The translations under genes and the position numbers were made by a program. A stretch of DNA of 64,000 bases from Flavobacteriales bacterium 34_180_T64. GTDB taxonomy: Bacteria > Bacteroidota > Bacteroidia > Flavobacteriales > Flavobacteriaceae. Below the pieces are notes generated by a model, which searched no databases, had not been told where the DNA came from, and saw only the letters and a program-made list of their open reading frames with translations. Positions 36,909 through 45,654 of this stretch are shown here, piece by piece (the first letter of the stretch is position 1; the number at the start of each line of letters is the position of its first letter). The stretch is from contig MAAR01000008.1 of NCBI GenBank assembly GCA_002162765.1, positions 1 to 64,000 of the forward strand. The letters are read 5' to 3'.

Positions 36909-37415
36909 TTATTGCTTTTTTTTATGAATAAAGCTTGCAATAAGTAACATGATCATTCCAGTAGTTACTGAAACATCAGCCATATTAAAAATTCCTGTTC
37001 TGAAAACACCACCTAAGTCTATATGGAAAAAATCGGTAACTGAACCATAAATAATACGATCGTATACATTTGCAATTCCACCTCCGGCAATACAACAAAG
37101 TGCAATAAGACTGAATCGATCTAAAGATTTTGTTTTAATAATGTAGTAAATTAGATAGCTTAGAACGATTATTGGTAATATTAATAAAAAAATAAGCTTA
37201 AAAGTTGGACTCATATCACTGCCCATTCCAAGAAAGGCACCTGTGTTCTCAACATTCATCATAATGAAATTATCTCCAATGATAGAAATTCGCTCTCCTA
37301 CACTTGAGTCTGTTCTTGGACTAATTTCAGCTCTTACAATTACTTTTGAAATTTGATCTATAGCAATGTTTATTACAATAAGTATGATGATACTTAGTGT
37401 TCGGGATATTTTCAT
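36909..37415 (-). CDS. lspA: lipoprotein signal peptidase (signal peptidase II)
   Basis: A 168-residue inner-membrane aspartyl protease that removes the signal peptide of prolipoproteins. It has four membrane helices. The catalytic Asp residues lie in GGGIANVYDRI and FNMADVS, and the NVENTGAFLGM segment is the conserved Bacteroidetes form. The length is normal. It follows fabD by 6 bp in the same operon. Substrates in this window include the VWA and Ala-rich lipoproteins. Confidence 0.95.
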   Translation of the reverse strand: MKISRTLSIIILIVINIAIDQISKVIVRAEISPRTDSSVGERISIIGDNFIMMNVENTGAFLGMGSDMSPTFKLIFLLILPIIVLSYLIYYIIKTKSLDRFSLIALCCIAGGGIANVYDRIIYGSVTDFFHIDLGGVFRTGIFNMADVSVTTGMIMLLIASFIHKKKQ

Positions 37416-37421
37416 AAATAA

Positions 37422-38315
37422 TTATGCGTTAGTTTCTATAGTTGCGGTGGCAGTTTCAGATGTTCTGTTTATTTTTTTAACCAGTCCTTGAAGTACTTTA
37501 CCTGGTCCTACTTCAGTAAATAAAGAAGCACCATCAGCAATCATTTGTTGTATAGATTGCGTCCAACGCACAGGAGCTGTTAGTTGAGAAATTAAGTTGG
37601 CTTTTATTTCGTTTTCATCAGTAATAGCGCTCGCAGTTACATTTTGATAGATTGGACAATTAGGTTTGCCAAATAACGTATTTTCAATGGCAGCTGCTAA
37701 TTCTTCACGTGCTGGCTCCATCATTGGTGAATGAAACGCACCTCCAACTGGAAGTACTAAAGCACGTCTTGCTCCAGCTTCTTTTAGAGCCTCGCAAGCT
37801 TTATTTATAGCGTCAATCTCCCCCGAAATCACTAATTGTCCTGGACAGTTATAATTTGCAGCGACAACAACGCCTTCTGTCTTTGCACATATAGCTTCAA
37901 CAATTCCATCTTCTAAACCTAACACAGCGGCCATGGTACTTGGTTGTATTTCACAGGCTTTTTGCATCGCTTGAGCACGTTGTGAAACTAATTTTAAGCC
38001 ATCTTCAAAAGTTAGTGCTCCAGCGGCTACTAAGGCTGAAAACTCTCCTAATGAATGTCCAGCTACCATATCTGGTTTAAAACTGTCACCTAAAGTTTTA
38101 GCTAAAATTACCGAGTGTAAAAAAATAGCAGGCTGAGTTACTTTCGTTTCTTTTAGATCTTCAGCAGATCCTTCAAACATGATATCTGTAATATTAAAAC
38201 CAAGGATTTCATTTGCTTGTTCAAACAATTCTTGTGCTAATGGTGAGTTCTCATAAAGGTCTAAACCCATTCCTGAGAATTGAGCGCCTTGACCAGGGAA
38301 TATATATGCCTTCAT
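37422..38315 (-). CDS. fabD: malonyl-CoA:ACP transacylase
   Basis: A 297-residue enzyme that loads malonyl groups onto acyl carrier protein for fatty-acid synthesis. The active-site Ser is S88 in AGHSLGEFSAL. The GQGAQ motif at the N-terminus and the His of VGGAFHSPMMEPA are present. The length is typical. It lies between the flavoprotein gene (45 bp upstream) and lspA (6 bp downstream). Confidence 0.95.
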   Translation of the reverse strand: MKAYIFPGQGAQFSGMGLDLYENSPLAQELFEQANEILGFNITDIMFEGSAEDLKETKVTQPAIFLHSVILAKTLGDSFKPDMVAGHSLGEFSALVAAGALTFEDGLKLVSQRAQAMQKACEIQPSTMAAVLGLEDGIVEAICAKTEGVVVAANYNCPGQLVISGEIDAINKACEALKEAGARRALVLPVGGAFHSPMMEPAREELAAAIENTLFGKPNCPIYQNVTASAITDENEIKANLISQLTAPVRWTQSIQQMIADGASLFTEVGPGKVLQGLVKKINRTSETATATIETNA

Positions 38316-38360
38316 AATTTTAAAAATTTAATGCTGCAAAAATAGTGATAATATTAAAAC

Positions 38361-39920
38361 TTATAAGCCAATACTGGCAGCTTCTGCACATCGCTCACCA
38401 TCCATAGCCGCTGAAATAATTCCTCCTGCATAGCCTCCACCTTCACCACAAGGGAAAAACCCTTTGATTTCAGGATGTTCTAATTGATCTGTTCTTGGAA
38501 TAGAAACAGGCGAGGAGGTTCTAGATTCTACACCTACTATGTTCGCTTCAGCTGTATAATAACCTCTCATTTTTTCTCCGAATGCCTTAAAGCCAGTTCG
38601 TAATCTTCCACCAATATGTTTTGGTAATAGCGAATGCAGGGTCGCTGATTTTAATCCTGGTTGGTATGATGTTGGATTTAAACTGTTAGAAATTTTTCCT
38701 TCAACAAAATCAGTTAACCGTTGGGCTGGAGCTACTTGTGTTCTTCCTCCCGATGTAAATGCCAGTCGCTCTAAATCTTTTTGGAATTCTAAGCCCTTTA
38801 GAACACCATGTTTTTCGTATTTGCGCAAATCTTTTTCAGCATTAATTTCTACAACTATGCCCGAATTGGCAAATTCATTGTTTCGTTTGGAAGGTGACAT
38901 GCCATTAACTACAACTTCACCATTTGCAGTCGCAGCTGGTACAATGAAACCACCAGGACACATGCAAAAGGAATATACACCACGTTCATTTACTTGTTGA
39001 ACAAGGCTGTAGGCGGCAGCTGGCAATAGTTCGTCTCTTTCTGAACTACAATGATATTGAATACTATCAATAATATGCTGAGGGTGTTCAGCACGTACTC
39101 CCATCGCGAATGATTTTGCTTCTAATGCTATATTTTTTTTATGAAGTAGGTAGTATATGTCTCTAGCTGAATGTCCAGTGGCCAGAATTACACGACTTGA
39201 AGGTATTTCGTTTCCATTGTGTAACTGAATGGCTCTAATTTGATTGTCTTTAATACTAAAGTCCGTGACACGAGTTTCAAAATGAATTTCTCCACCATAA
39301 TTTAAAATTGTTTCTCTAATGTTTTGAACAACTTTAGGTAATTTATTAGTTCCAATATGTGGATGTGAATCAACTAATATCTGGTTAGTTGCTCCATGAT
39401 ACACTAAATTTTCAAAAATCCGTCGTACGTCCCCACGTTTTAAACTACGCGTGTATAATTTACCGTCGCTGTAGGTTCCAGCGCCACCTTCTCCAAAGCA
39501 ATAATTGGAATCTTCATTTACGAAATGATCTTGATTTATAGCTTTTAAATCACGTCGTCTATCTTGAACATTTTTCCCGCGTTCAAAGACTATTGGTTTA
39601 AACCCTAATTCAATACATCGCAAAGCAGCATACATTCCAGCAGGACCAAAACCGACAATATGAATTGGTTTAGAATTAGAGACGTCTTTATAATCAAAAT
39701 CATATGTTGAATTTTCAGGTAAGGATTCATTAATATAAACTTCAACTTTGTAATTAAACATAATGCGTGATTTACGCGCATCAATTGATTTACGAAGTAT
39801 TTTAATTCCTGTAATATCTGATTCTGGTGTAGCTAAAAATTCTGAAGCTTTATTTAATAAAAAATGCTCGCTTTCTCTTTCCTCCTGGAGGGTAATACGA
39901 AGTTGAATGTCTTTAATCAT
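38361..39920 (-). CDS. NAD(P)/FAD-dependent oxidoreductase (COG2509 type)
   Basis: A 519-residue flavoprotein. An N-terminal ~85-residue alpha/beta domain precedes the FAD-binding Rossmann motif VGFGPAGMYAA (90-99). The CYFGEGGAGTYSDGKL and FCMCPGGFIVPAA motifs are typical of this uncharacterised group, with a second FAD contact in CGEGGGYAGGI near the end. The substrate is unknown. The start overlaps the end of the DHFR gene by 4 bp, so they are translationally coupled. Confidence 0.85.
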   Translation of the reverse strand: MIKDIQLRITLQEERESEHFLLNKASEFLATPESDITGIKILRKSIDARKSRIMFNYKVEVYINESLPENSTYDFDYKDVSNSKPIHIVGFGPAGMYAALRCIELGFKPIVFERGKNVQDRRRDLKAINQDHFVNEDSNYCFGEGGAGTYSDGKLYTRSLKRGDVRRIFENLVYHGATNQILVDSHPHIGTNKLPKVVQNIRETILNYGGEIHFETRVTDFSIKDNQIRAIQLHNGNEIPSSRVILATGHSARDIYYLLHKKNIALEAKSFAMGVRAEHPQHIIDSIQYHCSSERDELLPAAAYSLVQQVNERGVYSFCMCPGGFIVPAATANGEVVVNGMSPSKRNNEFANSGIVVEINAEKDLRKYEKHGVLKGLEFQKDLERLAFTSGGRTQVAPAQRLTDFVEGKISNSLNPTSYQPGLKSATLHSLLPKHIGGRLRTGFKAFGEKMRGYYTAEANIVGVESRTSSPVSIPRTDQLEHPEIKGFFPCGEGGGYAGGIISAAMDGERCAEAASIGL

Positions 39921-40825
39921 ATCCGTTCATAGGTCATAAATGAAAATGCATGAGCATGTTTTTCGTCTTTATCATGGAACGTTTTGTTTGTCACCTTCCA
40001 TAATGATTCGTCAATTTTTGAGAAAAATGTATCCGCATCGAAACTTTCATGCACTCTTGTGAGTTCAATTTTACCTACATGACTCATGGCTTGTTTATAT
40101 ATTTCTCCTCCACCAATAACAAAGGGTTGTGAATCCGTTTTGCTAATATCAATAGCTTCCTCAAGAGAATTTACCACTATAACGCCATCTGGAACTTGAT
40201 AATCAACTTGACGTGATATGACCACATGAGTTCTATTTGGCAAGGGTTTTGGAAAACTTTCAAAGGTCTTTCTCCCCATGATGATATGATGGCCATTAGT
40301 AAGCGATTTAAATCGTTTTAAATCATCACTTAAATGCCAAATTAGATCGTTGTCCTTACCGATGGCATCATTTTCTCCAACAGCAACAATTAGCGTTAGT
40401 GCTGAATTTTTCGCATTAAGCTTTTCATTGTAAACTTCGCTTTCCGCAATATGAGGGGCTTCTTTTATGAGTTCAGTTTTTAAGGTATTAATTTTAGTTT
40501 TTTGGAGTGCAACTAATTTGTCGAGTTGCTGTTGTTCCCAGGCTTTGCCCATGAATTTATGAGTAATAAACACATTGAATAAATGATAAACAAACAGGAA
40601 TAGCCAGATAACAATCACAAAAAAGAACCATTCTTTACCAAAAAAGGTAATGTCTGTACCAATTCCTAAAACCGTATTTGCTATAATTATAAAGACAGCA
40701 CCAATTAAAAAAATAACGAAATGGACATACAAACGCTTTTTTTGTTTGATGCGGCTTTGCGCATTTTGAATGAGCTCTAATTGCTCCTTATCTATTTGAG
40801 GAATTTGTTTTTTTTTACCGAACAT
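39917..40825 (-). CDS. folA: 2TM-domain dihydrofolate reductase (membrane-anchored)
   Basis: A 302-residue fusion. Residues 1-110 form a 2TM-type domain with helices at about 33-55 and 66-86 and charged flanks. Residues 143-302 are dihydrofolate reductase: IVAVGENDAIGKDNDLIWHL, the acidic active-site region SDDLKRFK, IIMGRKTFES and the NADPH-site VIGGGEIY. There is no Met at the DHFR boundary, so a separate DHFR product is unlikely. DHFR regenerates tetrahydrofolate after thymidylate synthase, whose gene lies upstream on the same strand. Membrane anchoring of DHFR is unusual. It is coupled to the downstream flavoprotein. Confidence 0.9.
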   Translation of the reverse strand: MFGKKKQIPQIDKEQLELIQNAQSRIKQKKRLYVHFVIFLIGAVFIIIANTVLGIGTDITFFGKEWFFFVIVIWLFLFVYHLFNVFITHKFMGKAWEQQQLDKLVALQKTKINTLKTELIKEAPHIAESEVYNEKLNAKNSALTLIVAVGENDAIGKDNDLIWHLSDDLKRFKSLTNGHHIIMGRKTFESFPKPLPNRTHVVISRQVDYQVPDGVIVVNSLEEAIDISKTDSQPFVIGGGEIYKQAMSHVGKIELTRVHESFDADTFFSKIDESLWKVTNKTFHDKDEKHAHAFSFMTYERI

Positions 40826-40916
40826 GTTTTATGTTTAATACAAATAAAGCACATTTTAATGAATATTCCCCTAATTTGATACTGCTAGTCGTTGGTTGGT
40901 TTGTGCTTCGACTACC

Positions 40917-40996
40917 TCATTGCGAGGCACGAAGCAATCTGTTGAATTTTAGTTGCCATTTAAAAGATTGCTTCAGGCGTACCTTCTTCGCAATGA
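40917..40996. repeat. imperfect inverted repeat, TCATTGCGAGG family, copy 1
   Basis: Begins TCATTGCGAGGCACGAAGC and ends CTTCTTCGCAATGA, so the ends pair, with an inner AGCAATCT/AGATTGCT pair. A diverged copy lies at 55337-55420. The sequence resembles a repeat found in many unrelated bacterial genomes between genes. It fills the gap between thyA and the DHFR gene. Open frames across it are artefacts. Confidence 0.6.
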
Positions 40997-41005
40997 TGTT
41001 TGGTT

Positions 41006-41830
41006 TTAAACAGCGACTGCACCTTTAATATGTGGATGTGGATCATAATCGACCAATGTAAAGTCTTCAAATTTAAAATCGAAAATATCTTTAATATCAG
41101 GATTTAAAACCATTTTAGGAAGTGGTCTAATATTCCGAGATAATTGTAATTCCAATTGTTCCATATGATTGCTATAAATATGAGCATCTCCAAACGTATG
41201 AATGAATTCTCCAGCTTCATAGCCGCAAACTTGAGCCATCATCATAGTGAATAAAGCATAAGATCCAATATTGAATGGTACTCCTAAAAATATATCTGCA
41301 CTTCGTTGGTACAATTGGCAAGACAATTTTCCATCTGCTACATAAAATTGGAAAAACGCATGACAAGGCGGCAAAGCAGCTTTTCCGTTAGCAACATTTT
41401 CACTAAATGATTTCGTCGTATCAGGCAAAACAGATGGATTCCAAGCAGAAACCAACATGCGTCTACTATCTGGATTTTTCTTTAAAGTATCGATTACATC
41501 TTTGATTTGATCGACTTCATCACTATTCCAATTACGCCATTGGTGACCATAAACGGGTCCTAAATCTCCATTGTCATCTGCCCATTCATTCCAAATACGA
41601 ACGCCGTTCTCTGTAAGGTAATTAGTGTTAGTATCTCCTTTTAAAAACCAGAGTAGTTCATAAACTATAGATTTAAGGTGTAGTTTTTTCGTAGTAACCA
41701 TCGGGAACCCTTCACTTAAATCGAATCGAATTTGGTGCCCAAAAACACTCTTTGTTCCAGTTCCTGTGCGGTCTTCTTTTTCATTTCCGTTTTCTAAAAC
41801 GTGTTTTACTAGGTCGTGATATTGTCTCAT
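41006..41830 (-). CDS. thyA: thymidylate synthase
   Basis: A 274-residue enzyme that methylates dUMP with methylene-tetrahydrofolate, yielding dTMP and dihydrofolate. The catalytic Cys is in [12 protein letters not shown]. The [20 protein letters not shown] and [10 protein letters not shown] motifs are present. The C-terminus ends in the usual small-residue tail (GAVAV). The length is within the family range. The DHFR fusion lies downstream on the same strand, separated by a repeat element. Confidence 0.97.
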   Translation of the reverse strand: MRQYHDLVKHVLENGNEKEDRTGTGTKSVFGHQIRFDLSEGFPMVTTKKLHLKSIVYELLWFLKGDTNTNYLTENGVRIWNEWADDNGDLGPVYGHQWRNWNSDEVDQIKDVIDTLKKNPDSRRMLVSAWNPSVLPDTTKSFSENVANGKAALPPCHAFFQFYVADGKLSCQLYQRSADIFLGVPFNIGSYALFTMMMAQVCGYEAGEFIHTFGDAHIYSNHMEQLELQLSRNIRPLPKMVLNPDIKDIFDFKFEDFTLVDYDPHPHIKGAVAV

Positions 41831-41881
41831 AATATGTCCTACGAAAGAGGGTGTCTTTTTAAATTCGACTTAAATTTATTT

Positions 41882-41962
41882 GGGATGAGATGCTGAAATC
41901 GATGATTCATGAATACATTATTTAGAATAACAAATAATGAATAAACAAGTTCAGCATGACGT
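41882..41962. repeat. hairpin repeat ending ATGCTGAA...TTCAGCAT
   Basis: Outer arms ATGCTGAA (41890-41897) and TTCAGCAT (41950-41957) pair. Inside, CATTATTT pairs with AAATAATG. Read on the minus strand the end is GTCATGCTGAACTTG, which resembles a dispersed intergenic repeat common in Bacteroidetes. It lies upstream of thyA. Confidence 0.5.
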
Positions 41963-41971
41963 AAAGCGAAA

Positions 41972-42008
41972 ATATAAAAAAGCCATAAAAATTAATTCTT
42001 ATGGCTTT
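41972..42008 (-). terminator. intrinsic terminator downstream of the nupC fusion gene
   Basis: A stem AAAGCCATAA with TTATGGCTTT around an 11-nt loop, with a minus-strand T-run. It is about 180 bp past the nupC stop. The 42013-42188 sequence between them holds no gene; an ending CTTCGTAATGACGG may be a decayed TCATTGCGAGG-family half. Confidence 0.6.
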
Positions 42009-42188
42009 GATTTATATTAAAAGTTATCAACTAAAAAAGATAAATGGTGAAAGGTAAAAGGTTAAAGTGTTTCTTAGTGTAGTTAATTAAATCTGAATGA
42101 GATTATCAAAGTCGTAAGCTTCGCTTAGTATCTTCATTCAAAATATATTTTAAATTCAATAGCCTTCGTAATGACGGAAGGTGTTATT

Positions 42189-43940
42189 TTATCCGATAAT
42201 CATTCCGGCAATAGTAGCCGAAATTAAAGACGCGATGGTTCCACCTATTAACGCTTTCATACCAAATTTTGATAATTGTTTACGTTGTCCAGGCGCAAGA
42301 GATCCAATGCCACCTATCTGAATTCCGATAGACGCAAAATTTGCAAATCCACATAACATGTAAGTTGCCATAATTATAGACTTTTCAAATTTTAAATGGG
42401 TAGCATTGGCGACATTCTTCAAATCTGCTAATTGGATATAACCAATAAACTCACTAGCCGCAAGTTTAATTCCTAGGAGCTGTCCCATGAGTGCCATATC
42501 TTCTTTTGCAATTCCCATAAGCCACATTAATGGCGCAAATACATATCCAAGTATGAACTCTAATGATAAACTCTCATAAGGTGTGTTTTCGGCAATTATT
42601 TCATTTAATGACGTAAAATGCCAATTCATATCGATATAAGCAATTCTAATTCCATCAAAGCTGGCAATCCCTCCAAGAATCCCATTCAGCATTGCAATAA
42701 AAGCGACAAATACTAGTAGCATTGCGCCAACGTTAACTGCAAGTTTAAGACCTTCTGTTGTTCCATTAGCAATGGCTTCTAGAATGTTTGTGCCAATTTT
42801 TTCTTGCGATACAGATACATCTGTATTTACTTTTTCTGTTTGAGGAAATAATATTTTGGATATCACAATAGCACCAGGAGCAGCCATTACTGATGCTGCT
42901 AATAAATGTTTCGCGTAAAATAATTGTAATTCAACATCATCACCACCTAAGAATCCAATATAAGCCGCTAATACGGCACCAGCTACAGTAGCCATTCCAC
43001 CAATCATAACTAGCAATATTTCAGACTTATTCATTTTTTCTAGATAGGCCTTAATAAGGAGAGGTGCTTCTGTTTGACCTAAAAAGATATTACCAGCAAC
43101 GCTTAAACTTTCTGCTCCAGAAATCCCTAATACTTTTGTTAAAAGCCACCCCATTCCTTTTACCACTTTTTGAATGATACCTAGATAGAATAAAACTGAG
43201 GTTAACGCTGAAAAGAAAATGATTGTCGGTAATACTTGGAAGGCAAAAATAAATCCAAAAGAGGTCACATCAAGCATACCTCCAAACAAGAATTCACTAC
43301 CAGCTCGAGTAAATCCAAGTATTTCAATAAATCCTTTTCCCACCACTTCAAAGGCAGTTTTTATAAACTCAATTTTGAGAACTCCAATGGCAATTATAAG
43401 TTGAAAAGTCAACCCAATTCCAACAGTTCTCCAATTAACTCCTCTTCGATTACTACTGAATAAAAATGCAATGAATATAAGCGTAATCATTCCTAAAACA
43501 CCCCTCCATAGACTATTAAACGAGAAGCCTTGACTAGGTATAATTGAATCTGTAGATGTTACTGCTAAGGCAACTTCTTCTGTTTTTTTCTGAACTTTAA
43601 ATTTATAAATAACATCCTTTTCTGAAAAGACCAATGTGGAATCGGTGAGTTCTTTTATTTTATATTTTCGTATAGTGTCCGAAGGTTGATTATAATAAAA
43701 TATCAGTAAGCTGTTTTGGTATATATAATCACCAGATGCTTGAAGATTGTTTTTAGCTTTTAAAGAATAATTAAATTCACCTTTATTTAATTCGAATGAA
43801 TCCTCATCTGTGACTTCAATTAAAGTATTACCATTTTCATTTTGAATTCCATCAAACTGCCATTTTTTTTCTAGATCTTGAGCTACTAAAGTTGTAATTC
43901 CAAAAAAAATAGCCATAACAGCTAGAAGAAAATGTTTCAT
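42189..43940 (-). CDS. NupC-type nucleoside transporter with N-terminal lipocalin-like domain
   Basis: A 583-residue protein. A signal peptide (about 1-21) and a ~100-residue beta-rich domain (LEKKWQFDGIQNENGN, then a GDYIYQNSLLIFYY strand) resemble a small lipocalin fold. From about residue 140 it is a concentrative nucleoside transporter (Na+ or H+ symport): SVAGNIFLGQTEAPLLIKAY is the substrate-binding signature, and GFANFASIGIQIGGIG follows. Typical NupC is about 400 residues, so the N-terminal part is an addition that should face the periplasm. It follows the bifunctional nuclease by 9 bp. It would feed the deoxynucleoside kinases and ThyA pathway. Confidence 0.88.
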   Translation of the reverse strand: MKHFLLAVMAIFFGITTLVAQDLEKKWQFDGIQNENGNTLIEVTDEDSFELNKGEFNYSLKAKNNLQASGDYIYQNSLLIFYYNQPSDTIRKYKIKELTDSTLVFSEKDVIYKFKVQKKTEEVALAVTSTDSIIPSQGFSFNSLWRGVLGMITLIFIAFLFSSNRRGVNWRTVGIGLTFQLIIAIGVLKIEFIKTAFEVVGKGFIEILGFTRAGSEFLFGGMLDVTSFGFIFAFQVLPTIIFFSALTSVLFYLGIIQKVVKGMGWLLTKVLGISGAESLSVAGNIFLGQTEAPLLIKAYLEKMNKSEILLVMIGGMATVAGAVLAAYIGFLGGDDVELQLFYAKHLLAASVMAAPGAIVISKILFPQTEKVNTDVSVSQEKIGTNILEAIANGTTEGLKLAVNVGAMLLVFVAFIAMLNGILGGIASFDGIRIAYIDMNWHFTSLNEIIAENTPYESLSLEFILGYVFAPLMWLMGIAKEDMALMGQLLGIKLAASEFIGYIQLADLKNVANATHLKFEKSIIMATYMLCGFANFASIGIQIGGIGSLAPGQRKQLSKFGMKALIGGTIASLISATIAGMIIG

Positions 43941-43949
43941 AAGTATAAA

Positions 43950-44555
43950 TTATCGTTTAGAGATCTCGTCTCTTAGTTTCGCCGCTTTTTCGTAATCTTC
44001 ATTAGTTACTGCTTCATCTAATAAGGAATGCAGTTCTTCAAGAGTTTTGTCAATATAACTTTCTTGTACACCTGCCTCAATTTCTTCAATCACCAAATCA
44101 TCAACCAGTATACTGTCTTGTTCTTCATCTTTATTTGGGTTTACTTTTAAATAAATCCCTGCTTTGTCTAAAATGTTTTTATAGGTGAAAATAGGAGCTT
44201 GAAAACGAAGTGCCAATGCAATAGCGTCACTTGTACGTGCATCAATAATTTCTTCAATTTTATCACGCTCACAAATTAAACTCGAATAAAAAACGCCATC
44301 AACTAATTTATGAATAATGACTTGTTTAACAACAATATCAAAACGGTCGGCAAAATTTTTAAAAAGATCATGCGTAAGAGGTCTAGGAGGTCTAATTTCT
44401 TTTTCCAAAGCGATAGCAATTGATTGTGCTTCAAAAGCACCAATTACGATAGGTAATTTTCGATCACCATCCATTTCATTTAAAATCAGCGCATAAGCAC
44501 CATTTTGTGTTTGGCTATAGGAGATTCCTTTTATATTTAAGCGAACTAAACTCAT
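43950..44555 (-). CDS. bifunctional nuclease family protein (BFN/DUF151 with UVR motif)
   Basis: A 201-residue protein. Residues 1-130 match the BFN domain: ISYSQTQNGAYALILNE, LPIVIGAFEAQSIAIALE, then RPLTHDLFKNF and RTSDAIALALR. A C-terminal UVR (UvrB/UvrC interaction) motif (about 168-200: LLDEAVTNEDYEKAAKLRDEI) follows. Plant members degrade RNA and DNA; the bacterial role is unclear. It is the first gene of the pair with the nucleoside transporter, suggesting a nucleotide-salvage link. Confidence 0.87.
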   Translation of the reverse strand: MSLVRLNIKGISYSQTQNGAYALILNEMDGDRKLPIVIGAFEAQSIAIALEKEIRPPRPLTHDLFKNFADRFDIVVKQVIIHKLVDGVFYSSLICERDKIEEIIDARTSDAIALALRFQAPIFTYKNILDKAGIYLKVNPNKDEEQDSILVDDLVIEEIEAGVQESYIDKTLEELHSLLDEAVTNEDYEKAAKLRDEISKR

Positions 44556-44672
44556 AGATTTTAAAACGTAAAGAACTGTTTTAATTAAGACTTTACCAAC
44601 TACCTAAGGCAGATAAGGTGAAAATTACCAATTAAAACAGCCCTTTTATAAATACAATTTATAAAAAATAAT

Positions 44673-45632
44673 TTATTGTTGCGCTTTAAACGCTTTTAAT
44701 TTCTCAATCAATTTCGGCACAACCTCAAAGGCATCTCCAACTACGCCATAGTCTGCAGCTTTAAAGAAAGGTGCTTCTGGGTCCGTGTTTATGACAACTT
44801 TCACTTTTGATGCATTGATACCAGCTAAATGTTGAATAGCACCAGAAATACCAATTGCTATGTAGAGATTAGATGCTACTGGCTTTCCAGTTTGACCAAC
44901 GTGCTCGCTATGTGGTCTCCAGCCAAGATCGGAAACAGGTTTTGAACATGCTGTTGCTGCTCCTAGAACTTCAGCTAATTCTTCTACCATTCCCCAATTT
45001 TCAGGGCCTTTGAGCCCTCGTCCTGCAGAAACTACAATTTCCGCATCAGCGATACTTACTTTATCACTGGCTTTATCCACAGATTCGACATGTACTCCAA
45101 ATTCTGGAATTGAAGGTGAAAAGTCTTCTGAACTTGCTCCAGCTGATTGTTCTACTAAACCAAATGAATTATTAGAAACACCAACAATCTTAACGTCAGT
45201 ATTAATTGTTGTCATATTGAATGCTTTATTCGTAAAAGCAGTACGTTTTACTGTAAATGGAGACGTATTTGAAGGAGCTTCAACAACATTTGAGGCATAT
45301 CCTGCATTTAATCCAACTGCTAATAAAGGGGCTAAATATTTGCTATCTGCACTAGAGCTGACAATAACTACTTTTGCGCCTTCGCTTTCGGCAGCTTGTT
45401 TTATAACTTGCGCATAGGCATGTGCATTAAATTTATCGAGTTGTGAGTTGTTTACATTTAATACTTTATCAACACCATAGTTTCCTAATTCTGAAGAATT
45501 GTTAGCGTTTATTGTTACAGCTGTGACAGTAGTACCCAATTGAGTTGCTACTGCTTTTGCGTATGAAGCGACTTCTAAGGCCACTTTTTTGAATGTTCCT
45601 TGTTCTGATTCTGTATATACTAAAACTGACAT
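44673..45632 (-). CDS. etfA: electron transfer flavoprotein subunit alpha
   Basis: A 319-residue FAD-binding subunit. The C-terminal ETF_alpha domain is clear: SAGRGLKGPENWGMVEEL, the SDLGWRPHSEHVGQTGK loop, ISGAIQHLAGI and INTDPEAPFFKAADYG. ETF takes electrons from acyl-CoA dehydrogenases and passes them to ETF:quinone oxidoreductase. The length is normal. It follows etfB by 22 bp, in one operon. Confidence 0.95.
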   Translation of the reverse strand: MSVLVYTESEQGTFKKVALEVASYAKAVATQLGTTVTAVTINANNSSELGNYGVDKVLNVNNSQLDKFNAHAYAQVIKQAAESEGAKVVIVSSSADSKYLAPLLAVGLNAGYASNVVEAPSNTSPFTVKRTAFTNKAFNMTTINTDVKIVGVSNNSFGLVEQSAGASSEDFSPSIPEFGVHVESVDKASDKVSIADAEIVVSAGRGLKGPENWGMVEELAEVLGAATACSKPVSDLGWRPHSEHVGQTGKPVASNLYIAIGISGAIQHLAGINASKVKVVINTDPEAPFFKAADYGVVGDAFEVVPKLIEKLKAFKAQQ

Positions 45633-45654
45633 GTTTTTTTGTTTTGAAGGTTAA

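Noticed and set aside
40831..41028. A 65-codon open frame between thyA and the DHFR gene
   Set aside because: It runs straight through the TCATTGCGAGG inverted repeat and overlaps thyA; the translation has no recognisable features.
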